Assembly (NCBI RefSeq): GCF_049347105.1
Contig: NZ_CP186334.1
Span: forward strand, 2,604,001 to 2,668,000
DNA length: 64,000 nucleotides
Direction of reading: 5' to 3'
Origin: Gaoshiqia hydrogeniformans
Lineage (GTDB): Bacteria > Bacteroidota > Bacteroidia > Bacteroidales > Prolixibacteraceae
Shown here in pieces: positions 10,901-19,900 of the stretch. Each line of letters starts with the position of its first letter. Position 1 is the first letter of the stretch. Made by a program: the position numbers and the translations under genes. The notes under the pieces are model-generated. The model searched no databases. It was given only the letters and a program-made list of their open reading frames with translations, and was not told where the DNA came from.

Positions 10901-13900
10901 ATACCCAGGCTCCGGTTTGGGCCGTAGCGATGCCGGCAGATATCACCGTTGAGTGCGACGAAGTACCGGCAGCCCCGGCCAATATCACGGCCACGGACAA
11001 CTGTGACGGAGATGTTCAGATCAGCTACTCTGAAATCAAAACCAATGAGGATGCCGATTGCGCGGGAAGTTACACGCTGATCCGCAGCTGGACAGCAGAT
11101 GACAACTGCGGGAATATAAGCGTGCATACGCAAACCATTACCGTAACAGATACCCAGGCCCCGGTTTGGGCCGTAGCGATGCCGGCAGATATCACCGTTG
11201 AGTGCGACGAAGTACCGGCAGCCCCGGCCAATATCACGGCCACGGACAACTGTGACGGAGATGTTCAGATCAGCTACTCTGAAATCAAAACCAATGAGGA
11301 TGCCGATTGCGCGGGAAGTTACACGCTGATCCGCAGCTGGACAGCAGATGACAACTGCGGGAATGTAAGCGTGCATACGCAAACCATTACCGTAACAGAT
11401 ACCCAGGCCCCGGTTTGGGCCGTAGCGATGCCGGCAGATATCACCGTTGAGTGCGACGAAGTACCGGCAGCCCCGGCCAATATCACGGCCACGGACAACT
11501 GTGACGGAGATGTTCAGATCAGCTACTCTGAAATCAAAACCAATGAGGATGCCGATTGTGCGGGAAGTTACACGCTGATCCGCAGCTGGACAGCAGATGA
11601 TAACTGCGGGAATGTAACCGTGCATACGCAAACCATTACCGTAACAGATACCCAGACCCCGGTGTGGGCCGTAGCGATGCCGGCAGATATCACCGTTGAG
11701 TGCGACGAAGTACCGGCAGCCCCGGCCAATATCACGGCCACGGACAACTGTGACGGAGATGTTCAGATCAGCTACGCTGAAATCAAAACCAATGAGGATG
11801 CCGGTTGCGCGGGAAGTTACACGCTGATCCGCAGCTGGACAGCAGATGATAACTGCGGGAATATAAGCGTGCATACGCAAACCATCACGGTACGCGATAC
11901 CCAGGCCCCGGTTTGGGCCGTAGCGATGCCGGCAGATATCACCGTTGAGTGCAGCGAAGTACCGGCAGCCCCGGCCAATATCACGGCCACGGACAACTGT
12001 GACGGAGATGTTCAGATCATCTACTCTGAAATCAAAACCGATGAGGATGCCGGTTGCGCGGGAAGTTACACGCTGATCCGCAGCTGGACAGCAGATGATA
12101 ACTGCGGGAATATAAGCGTGCATACGCAAACCATTACCGTAACAGATACCCAGGCCCCGGTGTGGGCCGTAGCGATGCCGGCAGATATCACCGTTGAGTG
12201 CAGCGAAGTACCGGCAGCCCCGGCCAATATCACGGCCACGGACAACTGTGACGGAGATGTTCAGATCATCTACTCTGAAATCAAAACCAATGAGGATGCC
12301 GATTGCGCGGGAAGTTACACGCTGATCCGCAGCTGGACAGCAGATGACAACTGCGGGAATATAAGCGTGCATACGCAAACCATCACGGTACGCGATACCC
12401 AGGCTCCGGTTTGGGCCGTAGCGATGCCGGCAGATATCACCGTTGAGTGCGACGAAGTACCGGCAGCCCCGGCCAATATCACGGCCACGGACAACTGTGA
12501 CGGAGATGTTCAGATCAGCTACTCTGAAATCAAAACCAATGAGGATGCCGATTGCGCGGGAAGTTACACGCTGATTCGCAGCTGGACAGCAGATGATAAC
12601 TGCGGGAATATAAGCGTGCATACGCAAACCATCACGGTACGCGATACCCAGGCCCCGGTTTGGGCCGTAGCGATGCCGGCAGATATCACCGTTGAGTGCG
12701 ACGAAGTACCTGCAGCCCCGGCCAATATCACGGCCACGGACAACTGTGACGGAGATGTTCAGATCAGCTACGCTGAAATCAAAACCAATGAGGATGCCGA
12801 TTGCGCGGGAAGTTACACGCTGATCCGCAGCTGGACAGCAGATGACAACTGCGGGAATATAAGCGTGCATACGCAAACCATTACCGTAACAGATACCCAG
12901 GCCCCGGTGTGGGCCGTAAGCATGCCGGCAGATATCACCGTTGAGTGCGACGAAGTACCGGCAGCCCCGGCCAATATCACGGCCACGGACAACTGTGACG
13001 GAGATGTTCAGATCAGCTACGCTGAAATCAAAACCAATGAGGATGCCGGTTGCGCGGGAAGTTACACGCTGATCCGCAGCTGGACAGCAGATGATAACTG
13101 CGGGAATATAAGCGTGCATACGCAAACCATTACCGTAACAGATACCCAGGCCCCGGTTTGGGCCGTAGCGATGCCGGCAGATATCACCGTTGAGTGCAGC
13201 GAAGTACCGGCAGCCCCGGCCAATATCACGGCCACGGACAACTGTGACGGAGATGTTCAGATCAGCTACGCTGAAATCAAAACCGATGAGGATGCCGGTT
13301 GCGCGGGAAGTTACACGCTGATCCGCAGCTGGACAGCAGATGACAACTGCGGGAATGTAAGCGTGCATACGCAAACCATTACCGTAACAGATACCCAGGC
13401 CCCGGTTTGGGCCGTAAGCATGCCGGCAGATATCACCGTTGAGTGCAGCGAAGTACCGGCAGCCCCGGCCAATATCACGGCCACGGACAACTGTGACGGA
13501 GATGTTCAGATCAGCTACGCTGAAATCAAAACCGATGAGGATGCCGGTTGCGCGGGAAGTTACACGCTGATCCGCAGCTGGACAGCAGATGACAACTGCG
13601 GGAATATAAGCGTGCATACGCAAACCATCACGGTACGCGATACCCAGGCCCCGGTTTGGGCCGTAGCGATGCCGGCAGATATCACCGTTGAGTGCGACGA
13701 AGTACCGGCAGCCCCGGCCAATATCACGGCCACGGACAACTGTGACGGAGATGTTCAGATCAGCTACGCTGAAATCAAAACCAATGAGGATGCCGGTTGC
13801 GCGGGAAGTTACACGCTGATCCGCAGCTGGACAGCAGATGACAACTGCGGGAATATAAGCGTGCATACGCAAACCATTACCGTAACAGACACCCAGGCCC

Positions 13901-16900
13901 CGGTTTGGGCCGTAGCGATGCCGGCAGATATCACCGTTGAGTGCAGCGAAGTACCGGCAGCCCCGGCCAATATCACGGCCACGGACAACTGTGACGGAGA
14001 CGTTCAGATCAGCTACTCTGAAATCAAAACCAATGAGGATGCCGGTTGCGCGGGAAGTTACACGCTGATCCGCAGCTGGACAGCAGATGACAACTGCGGG
14101 AATATAAGCATGCATACGCAAACCATTACCGTGATTGACACCCAGGCCCCGGTTTGGGCCGTAAGCATGCCGGCAGATATCACCGTTGAGTGCAGTGAAG
14201 TACCGGCAGCCCCGGCCAATATTACGGCCACGGACAACTGTGACGGAGATGTTCAGATCAGCTACGCTGAAATCAAAACCAATGAGGATGCCGGTTGCGC
14301 GGGAAGTTACACGCTGATCCGCAGCTGGACAGCAGATGACAACTGCGGGAATGTAAGCGTGCATACGCAAACCATCACGGTACGCGATACCCAGGCCCCG
14401 GTTTGGGCCGTAGCGATGCCGGCAGATATCACCGTTGAGTGCGACGAAGTACCTGCAGCCACGGACAATATCACGGCCACGGACAACTGTGACGGAGATG
14501 TTCAGATCAGCTACGCTGAAATCAAAACCGATGAGGATGCCGGTTGCGCGGGAAGTTACACGCTGATCCGCAGCTGGACAGCAGATGATAACTGCGGGAA
14601 TATAAGCGTGCATACGCAAACCATCACGGTACGCGATACCCAGGCCCCGGTTTGGGCCGTAGCGATGCCGGCAGATATCACCGTTGAGTGCGACGAAGTA
14701 CCGGCAGCCCCGGCCAATATCACGGCCACGGACAACTGTGACGGAGATGTTCAGATCAGCTACGCTGAAATCAAAACCGATGAGGATGCCGGTTGCGCGG
14801 GAAGTTACACGCTGATCCGCAGCTGGACAGCAGATGACAACTGCGGGAATATAAGCGTGCATACGCAAACCATTACCGTAACAGATACCCAGGCCCCGGT
14901 GTGGGCCGTAAGCATGCCGGCAGATATCACCGTTGAGTGCGACGAAGTACCGGCAGCCCCGGCCAATATCACGGCCACGGACAACTGTGACGGAGATGTT
15001 CAGATCAGCTACGCTGAAATCAAAACCAATGAGGATGCCGGTTGCGCGGGAAGTTACACGCTGATCCGCAGCTGGACAGCAGATGATAACTGCGGGAATA
15101 TAAGCGTGCATACGCAAACCATTACCGTAACAGATACCCAGGCCCCGGTTTGGGCCGTAGCGATGCCGGCAGATATCACCGTTGAGTGCAGCGAAGTACC
15201 GGCAGCCCCGGCCAATATCACGGCCACGGACAACTGTGACGGAGATGTTCAGATCAGCTACTCTGAAATCAAAACCGATGAGGATGCCGGTTGCGCGGGA
15301 AGTTACACGCTGATCCGCAGCTGGACAGCAGATGACAACTGCGGGAATGTAAGCGTGCATACGCAAACCATTACCGTAACAGATACCCAGGCCCCGGTTT
15401 GGGCCGTAAGCATGCCGGCAGATATCACCGTTGAGTGCAGCGAAGTACCGGCAGCCCCGGCCAATATCACGGCCACGGACAACTGTGACGGAGATGTTCA
15501 GATCAGCTACGCTGAAATCAAAACCGATGAGGATGCCGGTTGCGCGGGAAGTTACACGCTGATCCGCAGCTGGACAGCAGATGACAACTGCGGGAATATA
15601 AGCGTGCATACGCAAACCATCACGGTACGCGATACCCAGGCCCCGGTTTGGGCCGTAGCGATGCCGGCAGATATCACCGTTGAGTGCGACGAAGTACCGG
15701 CAGCCCCGGCCAATATCACGGCCACGGACAACTGTGACGGAGATGTTCAGATCAGCTACGCTGAAATCAAAACCAATGAGGATGCCGGTTGCGCGGGAAG
15801 TTACACGCTGATCCGCAGCTGGACAGCAGATGACAACTGCGGGAATATAAGCGTGCATACGCAAACCATCACGGTACGCGATACCCAGGCCCCGGTTTGG
15901 GCCGTAGCGATGCCGGCAGATATCACCGTTGAGTGCGACGAAGTACCGGCAGCCCCGGCCAATATCACGGCCACGGACAACTGTGACGGAGATGTTCAGA
16001 TCAGCTACGCTGAAATCAAAACCGATGAGGATGCCGGTTGCGCGGGAAGTTACACGCTGATCCGCAGCTGGACAGCAGATGACAACTGCGGGAATGTAAG
16101 CGTGCATACGCAAACCATTACCGTAACAGATACCCAGGCCCCGGTGTGGGCCGTAAGCATGCCGGCAGATATCACCGTTGAGTGCGACGAAGTACCGGCA
16201 GCCCCGGCCAATATCACGGCCACGGACAACTGTGACGGAGATGTTCAGATCAGCTACGCTGAAATCAAAACCAATGAGGATGCCGGTTGCGCGGGAAGTT
16301 ACACGCTGATCCGCAGCTGGACAGCAGATGATAACTGCGGGAATATAAGCGTGCATACGCAAACCATTACCGTAACAGATACCCAGGCCCCGGTTTGGGC
16401 CGTAGCGATGCCGGCAGATATCACCGTTGAGTGCAGCGAAGTACCGGCAGCCCCGGCCAATATCACGGCCACGGACAACTGTGACGGAGATGTTCAGATC
16501 AGCTACGCTGAAATCAAAACCGATGAGGATGCCGGTTGCGCGGGAAGTTACACGCTGATCCGCAGCTGGACAGCAGATGACAACTGCGGGAATGTAAGCG
16601 TGCATACGCAAACCATTACCGTAACAGATACCCAGGCCCCGGTTTGGGCCGTAAGCATGCCGGCAGATATCACCGTTGAGTGCAGCGAAGTACCGGCAGC
16701 CCCGGCCAATATCACGGCCACGGACAACTGTGACGGAGATGTTCAGATCAGCTACGCTGAAATCAAAACCGATGAGGATGCCGGTTGCGCGGGAAGTTAC
16801 ACGCTGATCCGCAGCTGGACAGCAGATGACAACTGCGGGAATATAAGCGTGCATACGCAAACCATCACGGTACGCGATACCCAGGCCCCGGTTTGGGCCG

Positions 16901-19900
16901 TAGCGATGCCGGCAGATATCACCGTTGAGTGCGACGAAGTACCGGCAGCCCCGGCCAATATCACGGCCACGGACAACTGTGACGGAGATGTTCAGATCAG
17001 CTACGCTGAAATCAAAACCAATGAGGATGCCGGTTGCGCGGGAAGTTACACGCTGATCCGCAGCTGGACAGCAGATGACAACTGCGGGAATATAAGCGTG
17101 CATACGCAAACCATTACCGTAACAGACACCCAGGCCCCGGTTTGGGCCGTAGCGATGCCGGCAGATATCACCGTTGAGTGCAGCGAAGTACCGGCAGCCC
17201 CGGCCAATATCACGGCCACGGACAACTGTGACGGAGACGTTCAGATCAGCTACGCTGAAATCAAAACCAATGAGGATGCCGGTTGCGCGGGAAGTTACAC
17301 GCTGATCCGCAGCTGGACAGCAGATGACAACTGCGGGAATATAAGCATGCATACGCAAACCATTACCGTGATTGACACCCAGGCCCCGGTTTGGGCCGTA
17401 AGCATGCCGGCAGATATCACCGTTGAGTGCAGTGAAGTACCGGCAGCCCCGGCCAATATTACGGCCACGGACAACTGTGACGGAGATGTTCAGATCAGCT
17501 ACGCTGAAATCAAAACCAATGAGGATGCCGGTTGCGCGGGAAGTTACACGCTGATCCGCAGCTGGACAGCAGATGACAACTGCGGGAATGTAAGCGTGCA
17601 TACGCAAACCATCACGGTACGCGACACCCAGGCCCCGGTAATGGATCCTTCGGCGATTATTCCGGAGGGAGAAACAGACATGGATCTTTGCTTTGGCGCG
17701 ATTCCTGAAGGACCTGCAGTGGATGAGATTGCTGTTCTGTACACCGATAATTGCAGTAACGATATTGTTGTAACCAAGTCGGGTACGCCAAGCGGCAACG
17801 ATTGCAGTTGGACCGTAACTTACGTTTATCACATTACCGATGGTTGCGGCAACGCTGCTGAGGATATCCGGATTACATATTCGGGAGGGGACAAAACGAA
17901 TCCGGTGATGACTTGTCCGGCAGCCTTGACTGCTGTTTGCGACCTAAGTGAGCAACCGGCTTACGCAAACTTTGCCGAATTTACCGCAGCGGGAGGCTTT
18001 GCTTCCGATAACTGCGCGGTCGATCCGGCGTCATTTAAACTAATCAGCGAGATCAGCGATCATCAGACTTGTCCGGAAACAGTGACCCGTACTTACGAAC
18101 TTGCTGATTACTGCGGAAATACAGTAAGCTGTGAGCAAACAATTACGATTGATCCACGGTTATCCGTATTAACATATGCCATCCCGGAAAATACAGTCGT
18201 TGATGCTTGTAATTTTGCTACACAAGCCGACCTGGATCAGGCTTTTGCACAGTGGCTGGCTTCATTCACGGTTTCCGGAGGATGCAGCCCGGATGTTGTG
18301 TTCAGCACAAACATGGCGCCACAATTGTGTGCCGGAGGCTTGGTGACTGTAGTGATGGATGTAACAGACCTTTGTGGTAACCTGTCTGTTCAGGCGACAT
18401 TCGAATTGATTCCGTCTCCTGAACTAACCGTGGAAAAACCGGACAATATGACCGCAGATGCCTGCAACTTCTCCTCACAGGCAGAGCTGAATACCGCATT
18501 TGCCCAGTGGATATCCGGATTTTCGGTTGGCGGAGGTTGCAGCCCGAATTCACAGTTCAGCACGACAACAGCGCCTGACTTATGCACTGGAGGAACAGTA
18601 ACGGTGGTCATGGATGTGACCGATCTCTGTATGAATACTTCGGTTAACGCGACGTTTGAACTGATTCCTGCCCCTGAATTGAGCTTGAGTCAACCCTCAG
18701 ATACCACGGTAAGCACATGCAACTTCACGTCGCAGTCAGAATTAGATGCCTTGTTTGCTCAGTGGCTGACCGGATTTGCTGTAGCCGGAGGTTGCAGCCC
18801 GAATTCGCAGTTCAGCACAACAACCGCGCCTGATCTGTGTACCGGCGGGACCGTAACGGTTGTGATGAATGTGACCGACCTTTGTGTAAACACTTCGGTG
18901 CAGGCAAACTTTATTTTGACGCCTCCGGCTGAACTGGTGGTTTCAAAACCATCGAATACCACGGTTAGCACCTGTGCTTTTGCCAGCCAGGCAGAGCTTG
19001 ATGCCGCTTTCGCGGAGTGGATGAACGGATTTACGGTTACCGGCGGATGCAACCCGGTTGAAACGCTTAGTTCTACAACTGCTCCCGGGCTTTGCGGCGG
19101 CAGCGTTACGGTGACCATGTTGGTAAGCGATGTATGCCGGAATGAATCGGTATCTGCAAGTTATACGGTTAATCCGCCTTCATCTTTGCCGCAGGTATCT
19201 GATATCAATATTGCTGTCAATGCCTGTGATTATGCCGGCCAAGAGAGTCTGGACAACGGATTTGCGGCATGGATAGCCGGTATCGGAAATCAAATTAACC
19301 TGTCAGGCGGATGTAACAGGCAACTGACAAATGATTTGGCATCCGTTCTGGTTCCGGATCTTTGTACCGGCGGCACAGCTATTGTGAACTGGATGCTTAC
19401 GGACCTGTGTGATACCACGATATTCCAATCGCGTTATACAGTTAACCCGGCGCCTGCGCTTTCTGTAACCAAACCGGCAGATCAGCTGCTTTCGGCCTGC
19501 AACTTTACTTCGCAGCAAGAGCTCGATCGCACGTTCACCCAATGGATGAGTGAGTTCAGGGTTAGCGGAGGCTGTCATCCGGTGGTTTCTCTCAGTCAGG
19601 CAAACGCGCCTGAGTTATGCGTTGGGGGAACGGTGAATGTGACGCTGGACGTAACTGATCTTTGCGATACCATTTCGGTTAACGCTACCTTTGAATTGAG
19701 CCCGGCGCCGGCCCTGATTGTCAGTCAGCCTGCAGATACCACCATAAACGCATGCGATTTTGTGTCGCAGGCAGAACTTAATACCACCTTTGCTCAATGG
19801 TTGAGTCGTTTTGGGCATACCGGAGGATGCAACCCGGTAGGTAATTACGGGACGCCCTCGGCGCCTGATATATGCGGAGGAAGTGTAACGGTAACCTACC

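Larger units (their letters stand above)
10402..17622 (+). repeat. Tandem array: 29 in-frame copies of a 249-bp (83-residue) unit
   Basis: The unit starts at DTQAPVWAV and recurs every 249 bp exactly. The marker gatatcaccgttgag first occurs at 10441 and last at 17413, a distance of 28 x 249, so there are 29 copies with no net length change. Only about a dozen of 83 residues vary (unit positions 4, 10, 20, 26-27, 42, 44, 49, 53, 73-75 and 83). Each unit has four Cys and is strongly acidic (about 13 Asp/Glu against 2 Lys/Arg). A diverged 81-residue ancestor-like copy precedes the array at 10159-10401. Such identity implies recent amplification or gene conversion. Confidence 0.97.

Noticed and set aside
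10402..17622. CRISPR-like repeat array
   Set aside because: The units are 249 bp, contiguous, in frame and have no unique spacers. No cas genes are present.
9874..17832. A 2652-codon open frame on the minus strand across the repeat array
   Set aside because: The 249-bp unit is a multiple of three, so one stop-free antisense frame in a unit stays open through all 29 copies. The translated product has no signal, domain or plausible composition, and the plus strand encodes a coherent secreted protein.
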